Shown: positions 1-8,845 of the stretch, piece by piece
Numbering within the stretch: the first letter of the stretch is position 1
Layout of the letters: every line of letters starts with the position of its first letter
Assembly: GCA_020052975.1 (NCBI GenBank)
Contig: JAGVOC010000193.1
Span: 1-17,436, forward strand
Direction: 5' to 3'
From: Desulfobacterales bacterium
GTDB lineage: Bacteria; Desulfobacterota; Desulfobacteria; Desulfobacterales; RPRI01
Length of the DNA: 17,436 nt
Made by a program: the position numbers and the translations under genes
The notes under the pieces: model-generated
Told to the model about the DNA's origin: nothing
Seen by the model: only the letters and a program-made list of their open reading frames with translations
Databases searched by the model: none

Positions 1-614
<614 letters not shown>

Positions 615-656
615 CTATAAACCTCCTATCAAAACTGAATGCGGTATTTTCAATTC

Positions 657-1547
657 TTACCCTTTAAGCGCCTCCGCTCCACCTACAATATCCATAAGAT
701 CTGCAGTGATAGAAGCCTGCCGGGCCTTGTTGTATGCCAGAGTAAGACTATTAATCATATCGTTACAAGCCTTGGTTGCATTGTTCATCGCGGCCATTCT
801 CGCAGCATGCTCGCTTGTTGATGTCTCCAAAAGAGCACTATAAATCTGAACATAGATATTTCTTGGAAGCATTTCATCAAGCAATTCGGATGGTGAAGGT
901 TCGCATATGTGCTCAGCAAGATATTTTTTTTCAGCTTCTTCGCTCTTCTCAGCCGCTTCAATAGGTGGAATCGGAAGAAGCTTTTTAATCACGGGCAATT
1001 GCTTGGCCACACTTTTAAACTCAGAATATATAACATAGACTTCATCATACTCATTATCCAGAAATCTATCAATCAGCTTTCTGCCCGCCTTGACAGCCAC
1101 ATTAAACCCAAATCTGCCGCCGACAATTCCAACATGTTCGCTTTCAATTTCCAAATTGTTTTTTCGGCACCAGACCAAGCCTTTCTTACCAAAACATGTA
1201 AAAGAAATCTTGATATCCGCTTTCGATTTCTCTTTTAAAAATGATTCGGCCTTTAACATAAGGTTTGCATTGAACCCACCGCACAATCCTCTATCTGAAG
1301 TGCAAAGAACGACATTTATTTTTGAAATCTTTTCACGCACCGTCAGCAATGGACTTGCTTCATTCCCGCCTCGCTCCGCAAGACTGCCGAGAACTTCTGC
1401 AAATTTGCTTGCATAAGGCCGAAAACCAGTCATGCTGGATTGCGCGCCACGGAGTTTGGAAGCAGCCACCATATTCATGGCTTTTGTGATCTGCTTGGTC
1501 TTTTTTACTGCACCTATTTTTGTTTTGACATCTTTTAACGTAGCCAT
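657..1547 (-). CDS. atpG: ATP synthase F1 subunit gamma
   Basis: Central rotor shaft of F1, which couples c-ring rotation to catalysis in the alpha3beta3 head. The 296-residue length is normal for bacterial gamma. The N-terminal helix (ATLKDVKTKIGAVKKTKQIT, then KAMNMVAASKLRGAQ) and the C-terminal helix (YNKARQASITADLMDIVGGA) are the two antiparallel coiled-coil strands that enter the head. The mid-region TSDRGLCGGFNANL is the conserved gamma signature. The ATG start has only a weak AAGGG-like site upstream. It lies between atpA (60-base A/T-rich gap) and atpD (42-base gap), the standard alpha-gamma-beta order. Confidence 0.97.
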   Translation of the reverse strand: MATLKDVKTKIGAVKKTKQITKAMNMVAASKLRGAQSSMTGFRPYASKFAEVLGSLAERGGNEASPLLTVREKISKINVVLCTSDRGLCGGFNANLMLKAESFLKEKSKADIKISFTCFGKKGLVWCRKNNLEIESEHVGIVGGRFGFNVAVKAGRKLIDRFLDNEYDEVYVIYSEFKSVAKQLPVIKKLLPIPPIEAAEKSEEAEKKYLAEHICEPSPSELLDEMLPRNIYVQIYSALLETSTSEHAARMAAMNNATKACNDMINSLTLAYNKARQASITADLMDIVGGAEALKG

Positions 1548-1607
1548 TCAACTCAACCCTTATATATACACAAATTACAATATTATTATAAAAAGCCCGG
1601 GCCGATA

Positions 1608-3125
1608 TTATTTAATGGTATCCTTGAATTCCTCATCGAAAGCGTTCAAGGCCTCTGTCATCAGCTTATCGAGTTCATCACTGATAATTTTTTTATCGGC
1701 AAGTTCTTTAAATATTTGTGGATATCTATCGGAAATAAATGCAAAAAGTCCTGCTTCATATTTGGCAAGAACACTGATCGGATACTTATCAAGAAAGCCT
1801 CTTGTCCCGGCATAAAGTATTGTTACCTGCTTCTCCATCGGGAGTGGCTTATACTGAGGCTGCTTTAATATCTCGACAAGCCTTGCTCCTCGTGTAAGCT
1901 GTCTTTGTGTTGACTTGTCAAGATCGCTTCCAAAAGCCGCAAATGCTTCAAGTTCGCGATATTGGGCAAGATCCAGCCTGAGGCTGCCCGCTACCTGCTT
2001 CATAGCTTTGACTTGAGCCGCACCACCAACACGTGACACTGAAAGACCTACGTTGATGGCGGGACGAACACCTGCAAAGAACAGGCTGGGTTCAAGATAA
2101 ATCTGCCCGTCTGTAATCGAAATAACATTTGTCGGAATATATGCGGAAACGTCCCCTGCCTGAGTCTCAATAATCGGAAGGGCGGTAAGCGAGCCAGCAC
2201 CAAGCTCATCATTCAGCTTTGAGGAACGCTCAAGAAGCCGGGAATGGTTATAGAAAATATCACCAGGATAGGCTTCACGACCGGGCGGGCGTCTCAAAAG
2301 AAGAGACACCTGACGATATGCAACTGCCTGTTTTGAAAGGTCGTCATATATGATTAATGAATGCTGGCCCTTATCACGGAAATATTCTCCCATGGCGCAC
2401 CCGGCATATGGAGCGACATACTGAAGTGTAGCGGGATCGCTTGCGCATGCCGCAACAACCGTAGTATATTCCATTGCTCCATATTTTTCGAGAACGGCAA
2501 CAACCTGGGCAACTGTTGATTTCTTCTGACCGCATGCGACATAAATGCAATAAACATCCTGCCCTTTCTGGCTCAGAATTGAATCTATCGCAATCGCAGT
2601 CTTCCCTATCTGACGGTCACCGATAATAAGTTCACGCTGCCCACGGCCTACCGGAGTCATCGCATCAATAGCTTTAAGGCCGGTCAGCATCGACTCGTGA
2701 ACACTCTTTCTGGCGATAACACCGGGTGCAACCATTTCAACCCTTCTAAACTCTTTTGCATCAATCGGGCCTTTTCCATCCAACGGCTCGCCTACCGCGG
2801 ACACAACACGCCCTAAGACCGCCTTACCAACAGGAACTTGGGCAATACGTCCTGTGCGTTTAACAACATCACCCTCTTTTATGTGGGTAACTTCGCCCAT
2901 AACGGCAATACCCACATTGTCTTCTTCAAGGTTGAGCACAAGGCCCAAAATACCGCCAGGAAATTCAACAAGCTCCAATGCCATGACTTTTTCAAGTCCG
3001 TATACCCTGGCAATTCCATCGCCAACAGACAAGACGACACCGGTTTCGCTCAGCTCAACCTTCTTGTCGTAATCAGCAATCTGACCTTTAATTATTTGAC
3101 TTATTTCTTCAGCTCTTAATTCCAT
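1608..3125 (-). CDS. atpA: ATP synthase F1 subunit alpha
   Basis: Non-catalytic nucleotide-binding subunit of the F1 head, 505 residues, full length. The N-terminal [20 protein letters not shown] is the delta-binding helix. [13 protein letters not shown] is in the barrel domain. The P-loop reads GDRQIGKT at residues 169-176, and the C-terminal part of the core has [19 protein letters not shown] with the conserved Arg finger. The P-loop has Ile where many alpha subunits have Thr (GDRQTGKT), but the G-x4-GKT frame is intact. The ATG overlaps the atpH stop by one base (TAATG), which implies translational coupling. Confidence 0.98.
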   Translation of the reverse strand: MELRAEEISQIIKGQIADYDKKVELSETGVVLSVGDGIARVYGLEKVMALELVEFPGGILGLVLNLEEDNVGIAVMGEVTHIKEGDVVKRTGRIAQVPVGKAVLGRVVSAVGEPLDGKGPIDAKEFRRVEMVAPGVIARKSVHESMLTGLKAIDAMTPVGRGQRELIIGDRQIGKTAIAIDSILSQKGQDVYCIYVACGQKKSTVAQVVAVLEKYGAMEYTTVVAACASDPATLQYVAPYAGCAMGEYFRDKGQHSLIIYDDLSKQAVAYRQVSLLLRRPPGREAYPGDIFYNHSRLLERSSKLNDELGAGSLTALPIIETQAGDVSAYIPTNVISITDGQIYLEPSLFFAGVRPAINVGLSVSRVGGAAQVKAMKQVAGSLRLDLAQYRELEAFAAFGSDLDKSTQRQLTRGARLVEILKQPQYKPLPMEKQVTILYAGTRGFLDKYPISVLAKYEAGLFAFISDRYPQIFKELADKKIISDELDKLMTEALNAFDEEFKDTIK

Positions 3126-3676
3126 TAGACACTCTCACCCCTTTTTAAAGATTCTCTCATATTGAGTAATTGTGTTTTGATGCTACCATCCAAAACAAGA
3201 TCACCTATTCTGGAAACTACCCCCCCAATAAGACTTTGGTCTACCCTAACATCCAGAACAATATCTTTACCTGTCATCTTTGACAGGGTAGCACGGATCT
3301 TTTCAACGGTTTCGGAAGAAATTTCAGTAGCCGAAACCAAGCTGGCCCGCGCAACATTTTTGAGTTCATCAGCCAGCTTCTGATAAAATTCGTTAATAGT
3401 ACCAAGAAACCCTATTCGACCCTTATCAAACAACAGAAAGAGGAAAGATCTTATAGCCTTCGAAAGATTCAGCTTTTCAACTATCAGTTGCAAAACTTTT
3501 TTGCGCGCAACAGCATTATAAAGCGGGTTTGTAAGTGCGAGTTCAAGTCCTTTTTCATTTGCAACAAGTTTTGCAATCGCATCCAGCTCTTGCTTATAGA
3601 CCTCGGCTTTTCCGTCATCTTTACCGATAAGCAGAAGCGCCCTAGCATAACGCCTTGAAATAGCTAAATTTTTCAC
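3125..3676 (-). CDS. atpH: ATP synthase F1 subunit delta
   Basis: Delta subunit of the peripheral stalk; it ties the b/b' dimer to the top of the alpha3beta3 head. The 183-residue length is typical. The N-terminus [20 protein letters not shown] matches the family's 'ARRYAKALF' helix, and the C-terminal [20 protein letters not shown] matches the family signature (IGG..ri.d.v.DgSi). It starts with GTG (complement of 3674-3676), whose last base on the coding strand overlaps the atpF stop (TAGTG). Its stop in turn overlaps the atpA start by one base, so the three genes form a coupled chain. Confidence 0.96.
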   Translation of the reverse strand: MKNLAISRRYARALLLIGKDDGKAEVYKQELDAIAKLVANEKGLELALTNPLYNAVARKKVLQLIVEKLNLSKAIRSFLFLLFDKGRIGFLGTINEFYQKLADELKNVARASLVSATEISSETVEKIRATLSKMTGKDIVLDVRVDQSLIGGVVSRIGDLVLDGSIKTQLLNMRESLKRGESV

Positions 3677-4272
3677 TATGCCACCACCTTCTCCAAATAT
3701 TCACTTACCAGTTTTTCTTGATCTTTTCCGGTTATATTCCTTTTAATAATCTCTTCTGCCATAACAAGAGCCTTTTCAACTACCTCTTCCTTCAGCTTTG
3801 ATCTTGCCTGCTTGAACTCATGTTCAATGTTCCTTCGAGCCTGTTCTTCTAATTTCAAAGCCGCATCACTGGCAGCATCAAGTATTCTTTTCTTTGCCTC
3901 GTTCCCCTGTTTGATATATTCTGCAACAATCTTTTCAGTCTCTTTATCAAGTAAGGAGAGCCTTTCATTGTATTGTGCAAGATTCTTTTCTGCCTCCAGC
4001 TTTTTTGTTTCCAAATCATATAGCTGCTCTTTAATGCCTTTAATACGGTCATTAAGGGCATTTGAAGCTGGCTTCCGCAAAAGAATAATAAGGCCAATTG
4101 CCAAAACGGCAAAATTCATAACACGATAGGTATCTGTATTGATCCACCCTTTAGTTCCGCCTCCCTCACCTCCGGATGAACAAAAAGCCGGTCCTGTAAG
4201 AAAAAGTAAAAGGGTTGTCATAACAATCACTAAACCTGCGCATCGATTCCTGCTGACAAAAGGCAATTTCAT
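3676..4272 (-). CDS. atpF: ATP synthase F0 subunit b, with signal-like N-terminal segment
   Basis: Peripheral-stalk b subunit: one membrane anchor followed by a long helical coiled coil. Of 198 residues, about 53-68 (NFAVLAIGLIILLRKPASNA) match the family anchor and the following conserved Lys-Pro. The rest is charged heptad-like helix (about 75-198). Unusually there is an extra hydrophobic stretch at about 12-31 (LVIVMTTLLLFLTGPAFCSS), ending in a signal-peptidase-like AFC/SS site and a Gly-rich linker. Similar N-terminal extensions are known from b subunits of some Deltaproteobacteria, so it is probably genuine and may be cleaved. The ATG overlaps the atpF' stop by one base and there is no good internal start before the anchor. 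Confidence 0.94.
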   Translation of the reverse strand: MKLPFVSRNRCAGLVIVMTTLLLFLTGPAFCSSGGEGGGTKGWINTDTYRVMNFAVLAIGLIILLRKPASNALNDRIKGIKEQLYDLETKKLEAEKNLAQYNERLSLLDKETEKIVAEYIKQGNEAKKRILDAASDAALKLEEQARRNIEHEFKQARSKLKEEVVEKALVMAEEIIKRNITGKDQEKLVSEYLEKVVA

Positions 4273-4697
4273 TAAAAAACCCTCCCCAGAATTTTTTGAC
4301 CAATTGCATTGGCAAATGCATCAACTTCATTCTGCAAAGAGCTTCTGACATTTTCAGCTTCCTTTGCAATCTTATCCCGCATTTGAGCAAGATCGTCCTG
4401 GGCTTTTTTATTTATCTTTTCCAACAGCTGTTTTTCCTCATTCTGGGCGGCAGACAGCAGTAATTCCTTTTCAATCTGCCCTTTTAATCTTGCGTCTTTA
4501 ATCCCTAATGCAAAAGCATCTTCTTTTTCCTGTGCATTCATATTGAAATTTTCAATACTTTGCTCAAGGCCATCTATTTTTTCTTTTCTTTGCAAAAGAA
4601 TTTTGCGGATTGGTTTGTACAGGACAACATTCATAGCCCAGATAAGGAAGAGAAAATTGATGATCTGTAAAAAAACAGATTTATCAACATTAATCAT
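4272..4697 (-). CDS. atpF': ATP synthase F0 subunit b' (second b-type stator subunit)
   Basis: Second, diverged b-type subunit of about 141 residues, expected to pair with AtpF in the outer stalk. It starts MINVDKSVFLQIINFLFLIW with a membrane anchor at about residues 8-27. YKPIRKILLQRKEKIDGLE then matches the b/b' junction (a 'kP' followed by 'R...I'), and the rest is a coiled coil to residue 141. The open frame extends 31 codons further upstream, but the ATG at complement of 4695-4697 was chosen because it has a strong GGAGGG ribosome site about 7 bases upstream, and because the extension runs through the likely promoter. It is the first gene of the atp run. Separate b and b' genes, away from a and c, are typical of Deltaproteobacteria. 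Confidence 0.93.
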   Translation of the reverse strand: MINVDKSVFLQIINFLFLIWAMNVVLYKPIRKILLQRKEKIDGLEQSIENFNMNAQEKEDAFALGIKDARLKGQIEKELLLSAAQNEEKQLLEKINKKAQDDLAQMRDKIAKEAENVRSSLQNEVDAFANAIGQKILGRVF

Positions 4698-4760
4698 ATA
4701 AAGCCCTCCATCGCAGATATTAGATGCAATATTTTTATTATGATGGGTAAAATCTGGCGG

Positions 4761-4790
4761 TCTATAACACCAGTACAAACAACTTGTCAA
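4761..4790 (-). promoter_or_regulatory. Sigma-70-type promoter of the atpF'-F-H-A-G-D operon
   Basis: On the minus strand a perfect -35 TTGACA (complement of 4785-4790) is followed after 18 bases by TATAGA (complement of 4761-4766). The TGT just before it makes an extended -10. It lies 64 bases upstream of the atpF' ATG and predicts an mRNA leader of about 55-60 bases. The arrangement suggests that atp transcription can start independently of the upstream elongasome genes. This is a sequence match only; no start site is known. Confidence 0.6.
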
Positions 4791-4866
4791 AGGTTTTTTA
4801 ATAATATTTTTTCTAATGAAAAAACAGTTGGATATTAATGCTTACCCTATGAAATATTGATATAAA

Positions 4867-5970
4867 TCATTCAAATAGAAACCTTCTCATGCTTATGTTC
4901 AGCAGGATGCCTATGCTTATCATGGTCGCAACGATTGACGATCCTCCGTAGCTTACGAACGGCAAAGTCACACCCACTACAGGCATCAGGCCCATGGCCA
5001 TTCCAATATTTACAATCACCTCCCATGACAACATCGCCGTAATTCCGAAAGACAGTATAGTTCCAAAAGTATCCCTGCATCCGTATGTTATTTTGAGTCC
5101 CCATACAACCAACATGAAAAAAAGAAGCAGCAGAACCAATGAACCGATAAAACCCCACTCTTCAGCAAACACGGAAAATATGAAGTCTGTATGCTGCTCA
5201 GGTAAAAAGGAGAGGGCGCTTTGAGTTCCTTTGAGAAACCCTTTACCTGAAATCATTCCGGAGCCTATGGCTATCTTGGACTGAATAATGTGGTATCCTG
5301 CGCCAAGAGGATCATGATCTGGATTTAAGAATGTCAGTATCCTTTGTTTCTGGTAATCCTTCAGAAAAAACCAGACCAGTGGAATTGTGACTGCACCTGC
5401 AGATACTAGATAAATAAAAGTCTTCCTTTCGATTTTTACAAACAGGGATATTGATGCAGCGATCAAAAAAATCATCATGGCCGTTCCCAGATCGGGTTGC
5501 AGAACGATCAGGATGAAAGGAACCATACCCAATAAAAAAGGCGCAAACAAAACGCCAAAGGACAAGCCTTTACTGCTTGCTGTTCTTGAATAATACCTCG
5601 CAAGAACAATGATAACAGCAAGCTTTGCGAATTCAGACGGTTGAAATGAAACAGGGCCAACCATTAACCAGCGCCTTGATCCGCCAACATGTTTCCCCAA
5701 AAACGGAACAAGCACCAAAAGCAAAACAATTAAACAATATATAGCGATAGCCCACCTGTCCAATGCTTTATAATTGAACAGAAAGGAACAAATCATTGCT
5801 GCAAAGCCAACGCAATACCATACGATTTGTTTTAAATAGATAGCCTCATTGGAAATTGATTTCCCTGCAGTAACAGCACTGTAAAGGGTCATGATTCCCA
5901 GCAATGAAATAGCTAAAGTAATGCCGATAAGGCCCCAGTCAAAATTTTGAACAAGTCTGCGATCAATCAT
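4867..5970 (-). CDS. rodA: RodA, SEDS-family peptidoglycan glycosyltransferase
   Basis: Polytopic inner-membrane glycosyltransferase that polymerises lipid II during cell elongation together with PBP2. The start MIDRRLVQNFDWGLIGITLA (complement of 5968-5970) gives 367 residues. It was chosen over a GTG seven codons upstream because GGAGA lies about 10 bases before it, while the GTG has an AGGA that almost touches it. About ten hydrophobic helices are visible. SEDS hallmarks include the segments SRRWLMVGPVSFQPSEFAKL, EQHTDFIFSVFAEEWGFIGS and the C-terminal GVTLPFVSYGGSS. It comes after mrdA but is separated from it by about 350 bases of repeat DNA. FtsW is the main alternative; the mreBCD-mrdA context favours RodA. 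Confidence 0.95.
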   Translation of the reverse strand: MIDRRLVQNFDWGLIGITLAISLLGIMTLYSAVTAGKSISNEAIYLKQIVWYCVGFAAMICSFLFNYKALDRWAIAIYCLIVLLLVLVPFLGKHVGGSRRWLMVGPVSFQPSEFAKLAVIIVLARYYSRTASSKGLSFGVLFAPFLLGMVPFILIVLQPDLGTAMMIFLIAASISLFVKIERKTFIYLVSAGAVTIPLVWFFLKDYQKQRILTFLNPDHDPLGAGYHIIQSKIAIGSGMISGKGFLKGTQSALSFLPEQHTDFIFSVFAEEWGFIGSLVLLLLFFMLVVWGLKITYGCRDTFGTILSFGITAMLSWEVIVNIGMAMGLMPVVGVTLPFVSYGGSSIVATMISIGILLNISMRRFLFE

Positions 5971-6074
5971 AATAATATTTTCTCCGAACACTCCTAAGGA
6001 GATTTGATGCTTGTCTAAACATGATACCTTCGTAAAAAGTTATTCTGTACGCCGCGGCGGACGCTCCATCCCCG

Positions 6075-6122
6075 CCCTGTTGAATTCTCGCAGCGCAAGA
6101 TGGCAAGACCGATTCAACAGGG
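6075..6122. repeat. 11-bp inverted repeat inside element A
   Basis: CCCTGTTGAAT (6075-6085) and ATTCAACAGGG (6112-6122) are perfect inverted copies separated by 26 bases. The segment is absent from element B at the equivalent place, so it is either an additional insertion or lineage-specific variation of element A. As RNA it could form a long hairpin in the mrdA-rodA spacer. Confidence 0.6.
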
Positions 6123-6214
6123 TGAATCATTGCAGCGTATCAATAAGTACGCTTCATTCCTCAAGGTTCGTGCGCCTTGCATAATGAACTTTTTACTTTG
6201 CCGTCTGAATTTTG

Positions 6215-6295
6215 CTCTTTTATGTCATTCCAGCGAAAGCGGGAATCCAGTTTTCTCAACTATTACTGGACTCTCGTTTTCACGGGAGTGACGGG
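6215..6295. repeat. Nested GTCATTCC..GGGAATCCAG-type repeat inserted in element A
   Basis: An 81-bp insertion bounded by the direct repeat ATTTTG (6209-6214 and 6296-6301), a probable target duplication. Its arms, 6224-6250 and 6266-6292, are imperfect inverted repeats (21 of 27 positions), separated by 15 bases. The left arm contains GCGAAAGCGGGAATCCAG, a motif of the common small 'CGTCATTCCCGCGAAAGCGG' dispersed repeats of Proteobacteria. Element B lacks it, so it entered element A after the two copies diverged. It has no coding capacity. Confidence 0.7.
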
Positions 6296-6318
6296 ATTTT
6301 GGACTTTTTACGAAGCCG

Positions 6319-8205
6319 TCAATATTCATCATTAACGGCATCAGAAACAACATTTGGTTCTGGATCATTGTCATCAATGCCGGCTTCCGGATTTAAATAA
6401 CATTTTACAAGTTCCCTTGCTACAGGGCCGGCAGCGCTCGAACCATGTTCACCATGTTCAATAATCACAGATATGGCAATTTTAGGATCGGAAGAAGGAG
6501 CATATGAAACGAACCATGCATGCGGTTTAAAATGGTCGGGGAGTTTTCTTTCATAGCCCGTTTCATTTTCCTTTCTTCCAACAATCTGTGCCGTACCGGT
6601 TTTACCGGATATCTCAATTCCTCCGCCGAGGCGGGCTATCCTTGCTGTGCCATAATCCTTATTGACTACTTCCCACAATCCTTTCTTTACAATATTCAAT
6701 GTGCTCTGGCTGACAGGAAGATTGCCGACTATTTCAGTTTCACCATTTAATATGTTTTGCCCGTCCGGGGTTTCGATTCTTTTCATAAAATAAGGCTTAA
6801 CTCTTTTTCCTCCGTTTGCTATTGCAGAAGTCAATACCAGCATCTGGACAGGCGTAACCAGATTATAGCCCTGTCCTATAACGGCAGAAAGAGTCTCGCC
6901 GCTGCTCCAGGATGAACCGAAACGCTTCTTCTTCCAGATGGCCGACGGAATTAATCCTACACTCTCCTGCTCAATGCCGATACCGGTTGGAGCCCCAAGC
7001 CCGCAACCTTTTGCATACCAGGCGAGTTTATCGATATCAAGCCGCTGCCCTACATTATAAAAGAAGACGTCACAGGATTCGGCCAGCGCTCTGACGACAC
7101 TAACTGAGCCATGCCCGCCCTTTTTCCAACACCTGAATTCACGGTTCCCATATTTTATATAGCCAGGACAGTAAAAAGAAGTGTTAACGTCTATAATTTT
7201 TTCTTCAAGTGCCGCAATTGCCGTAACAATTTTATATGTTGAGGCTGGGGGATATTCCCCTTTAACGGCTTTATTTTCCATCGGCCTGTTAGGCTGTGTG
7301 ATAAGATCATTCCACTCATCGTGTGTCAAACCATAGACAAATCCGTTAGGATCAAAAGCCGGACTGCTTGCCATCGCAAGTATTTGCCCGGAAGAAGGTT
7401 CCATGGCAACAACAGCTCCGGCCTTATCTTTTAAAAGCTCTTCGGCCTTCCTTTGAAGCCGCTGATCAATTGTAAGATATATATTGTTCCCGGGTTCATC
7501 ATCAATATTTTCTAAAACCCTGATAACCTGACCCGCCGCATTCACTTCAACCTGGCGTCCGCCCCGTTTCCCCTTTAAATATTTTTCAAATTCCCTTTCT
7601 ATCCCGAACTTGCCTACAAAATCGCCGGGTCTATATTCAGGATATTTTCCACCCTTAAGCTCGCTCGAATTTATTTCACTCAAATATCCTATCAGGTGAG
7701 CAGCGCTTTGCCGATGCAAATAATATCTCCTTGGCTGGACATCCACTGAAATTCCAGGGAGGTCATATTTATGCGCTTCAACCAATGCAAGAGCATCCCT
7801 CCCGATGTCCTGTTTCAGTAAAACCGGCCTGAATGAATATACTCCCTTTATGTTTCTGACCTTTGCCATCAATTCTTCGTCAGGAACATTCAGATACTGA
7901 GACAGAATACCGATTATTGACTCGACAGGCTTAGCATCATTCAGTATTATGCTCAGATTAAATGACGGGCGGTTATCTACAAGCAATGCTCCGTTGCGAT
8001 CGAAAACAAATCCCCGCTGGGATTGGATGGTTTGCAATCGTATACAGTTGTTTTCAGAAAGCCGTCTGAACTCTTCACCCTCCAAAACCTGAAGGTAAAA
8101 CAACCGTAAGAAAAGGGCAACAAATGCAGCGGTAACAAGAGACATGACCACTGATAAACGAAGCCTGAACCATTCGCTGTCCGTAGTTCTGATGAATTTA
8201 CCCAT
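6319..8205 (-). CDS. mrdA: Penicillin-binding protein 2 (elongasome transpeptidase)
   Basis: Class B PBP that cross-links peptidoglycan in the lateral wall as RodA's partner; 628 residues, the normal length. A single N-terminal membrane anchor (about 17-40) is followed by the pedestal domain, with QRGFVFDRNG at 63-72. The transpeptidase domain has the nucleophile motif STYK (Ser322), SCD (377-379, the SxN-type motif) and KTG (535-537). ATG is 6 bases after the mreD stop and has no clear ribosome site, which suggests coupling. The stop codon TGA (complement of 6319-6321) sits exactly at the edge of element A, so the acidic C-terminal tail could have been altered by the insertion. FtsI is excluded by the mre context. 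Confidence 0.97.
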   Translation of the reverse strand: MGKFIRTTDSEWFRLRLSVVMSLVTAAFVALFLRLFYLQVLEGEEFRRLSENNCIRLQTIQSQRGFVFDRNGALLVDNRPSFNLSIILNDAKPVESIIGILSQYLNVPDEELMAKVRNIKGVYSFRPVLLKQDIGRDALALVEAHKYDLPGISVDVQPRRYYLHRQSAAHLIGYLSEINSSELKGGKYPEYRPGDFVGKFGIEREFEKYLKGKRGGRQVEVNAAGQVIRVLENIDDEPGNNIYLTIDQRLQRKAEELLKDKAGAVVAMEPSSGQILAMASSPAFDPNGFVYGLTHDEWNDLITQPNRPMENKAVKGEYPPASTYKIVTAIAALEEKIIDVNTSFYCPGYIKYGNREFRCWKKGGHGSVSVVRALAESCDVFFYNVGQRLDIDKLAWYAKGCGLGAPTGIGIEQESVGLIPSAIWKKKRFGSSWSSGETLSAVIGQGYNLVTPVQMLVLTSAIANGGKRVKPYFMKRIETPDGQNILNGETEIVGNLPVSQSTLNIVKKGLWEVVNKDYGTARIARLGGGIEISGKTGTAQIVGRKENETGYERKLPDHFKPHAWFVSYAPSSDPKIAISVIIEHGEHGSSAAGPVARELVKCYLNPEAGIDDNDPEPNVVSDAVNDEY

Positions 8206-8211
8206 CGTTTT

Positions 8212-8745
8212 TTAAAAGCAACGTCCGTGCCCTTTTTGCTCTGAAGTCTGCATGTTAAACCACCTGTTCCAGATGCTGTGTGAATAGTTCAAAAGCATTA
8301 GACAAACAGGGCCCGTAATCATTGCCCATATTATCTGTTCCGTAACAACGCTATAAATATCAGAGTAATGAAAGGAATCAGAATTAAACATGGCAAATGA
8401 ACCAAGGAATATAATATTTTCGAACAACACACCCGCTGGAACAATGAATGCCAGAAACAATATACTTCTTACATTAAAATATACTGAACACCATCTGATA
8501 CAGGCATATAACCACAAATATACAGTTAGATAAAGACCGAAGGGGCCATTATATAAATTGTCCATTATATAGCCGATAAACAGTATTACCGGTATGCTTT
8601 CCCGCAAATTACGGTAAAGCCCGAGGAATATTACAACAACAGCCAAAAGATCATAAAACCCGTTAAACAGCGGCAGGTCATGAATAACCGTTGTTTGAAT
8701 CAATATTAGAACAAGGCATGAAAAAATGTATAAAAGATAATTCAT
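8212..8745 (-). CDS. mreD: MreD, rod-shape-determining membrane protein
   Basis: Small polytopic membrane protein that bridges MreC and the PBP2/RodA synthase. 177 residues from MNYLLYIFSCLVLILIQTTV, with about five hydrophobic helices. DLLAVVVIFLGLYRNLRES and GYIMDNLYNGPFGLY resemble MreD's conserved 'G..DL..g..G' region. The ATG at complement of 8743-8745 was preferred because AAGGG lies about 4-5 bases upstream. An upstream in-frame ATG (complement of 8782-8784) falls inside a REP-like hairpin and would add a charged stretch before the first membrane helix. It lies between mreC and mrdA as in most rod-shaped bacteria; sequence alone is weak for this family, so the call leans on context. 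Confidence 0.9.
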   Translation of the reverse strand: MNYLLYIFSCLVLILIQTTVIHDLPLFNGFYDLLAVVVIFLGLYRNLRESIPVILFIGYIMDNLYNGPFGLYLTVYLWLYACIRWCSVYFNVRSILFLAFIVPAGVLFENIIFLGSFAMFNSDSFHYSDIYSVVTEQIIWAMITGPVCLMLLNYSHSIWNRWFNMQTSEQKGHGRCF

Positions 8746-8769
8746 TGACCCTTTTTGTCTGCTGAACCG

Positions 8770-8811
8770 AAGCAGCGAGCGCATTCCTCGCTGCTTGCGG
8801 CGGGGAATGCG
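8770..8811. repeat. REP-like hairpin with two competing foldings, mreC-mreD spacer
   Basis: Two mutually exclusive stems overlap here. AAGCAGCGAG (8770-8779) pairs perfectly with CTCGCTGCTT (8787-8796). CGCATTCCTCGCTG (8780-8793) pairs with CGGCGGGGAATGCG (8798-8811) at 12 of 14 positions, with at least one of the others able to form a wobble pair. The second stem shares its CCCGCTGCTT-type loop and arm sequence with the hairpin at 8846-8879, so both are copies of one REP-like palindromic repeat. The repeat overlaps the alternative upstream start of mreD. Confidence 0.7.
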
Positions 8812-8845
8812 AGCGAATTAAAAACAGACACTATTCCCTACGGTC

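Larger units (their letters stand above)
6024..6318 (-). mobile_element. MITE-like element A between mrdA and rodA (CTTCGTAAAAAGTC ends)
   Basis: Non-coding element of about 295 bp. Its left end ATACCTTCGTAAAAAGT and right end ACTTTTTACGAAGCCG form terminal inverted repeats sharing CTTCGTAAAAAGT; only the right end carries the fourteenth base, C. Bases 6172-6214 match the reverse complement of 12018-12060 in element B at 42 of 43 positions, so it belongs to the same family, with its interior inverted relative to the outer ends. It is longer than B because it holds a second insertion (6215-6295) and an extra segment with an 11-bp inverted repeat (CCCTGTTGAAT at 6075-6085, ATTCAACAGGG at 6112-6122). 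No open frame resembles a transposase, so it would need to be mobilised in trans. It accounts for almost all of the 348-base gap between rodA and mrdA. No clear target duplication is left. Confidence 0.75.

Noticed and set aside
4807..4824. Possible rodA terminator, TTTTTTC-TAAT-GAAAAAA
   Set aside because: The stem is all A/T but one pair and no U-run follows in the direction of transcription. I could not support termination.
6024..6318. CRISPR array or riboswitch in the mrdA-rodA spacer
   Set aside because: There are no regularly spaced direct repeats. The structure is explained by terminal inverted repeats shared with 12001-12172 and by the nested insertion.
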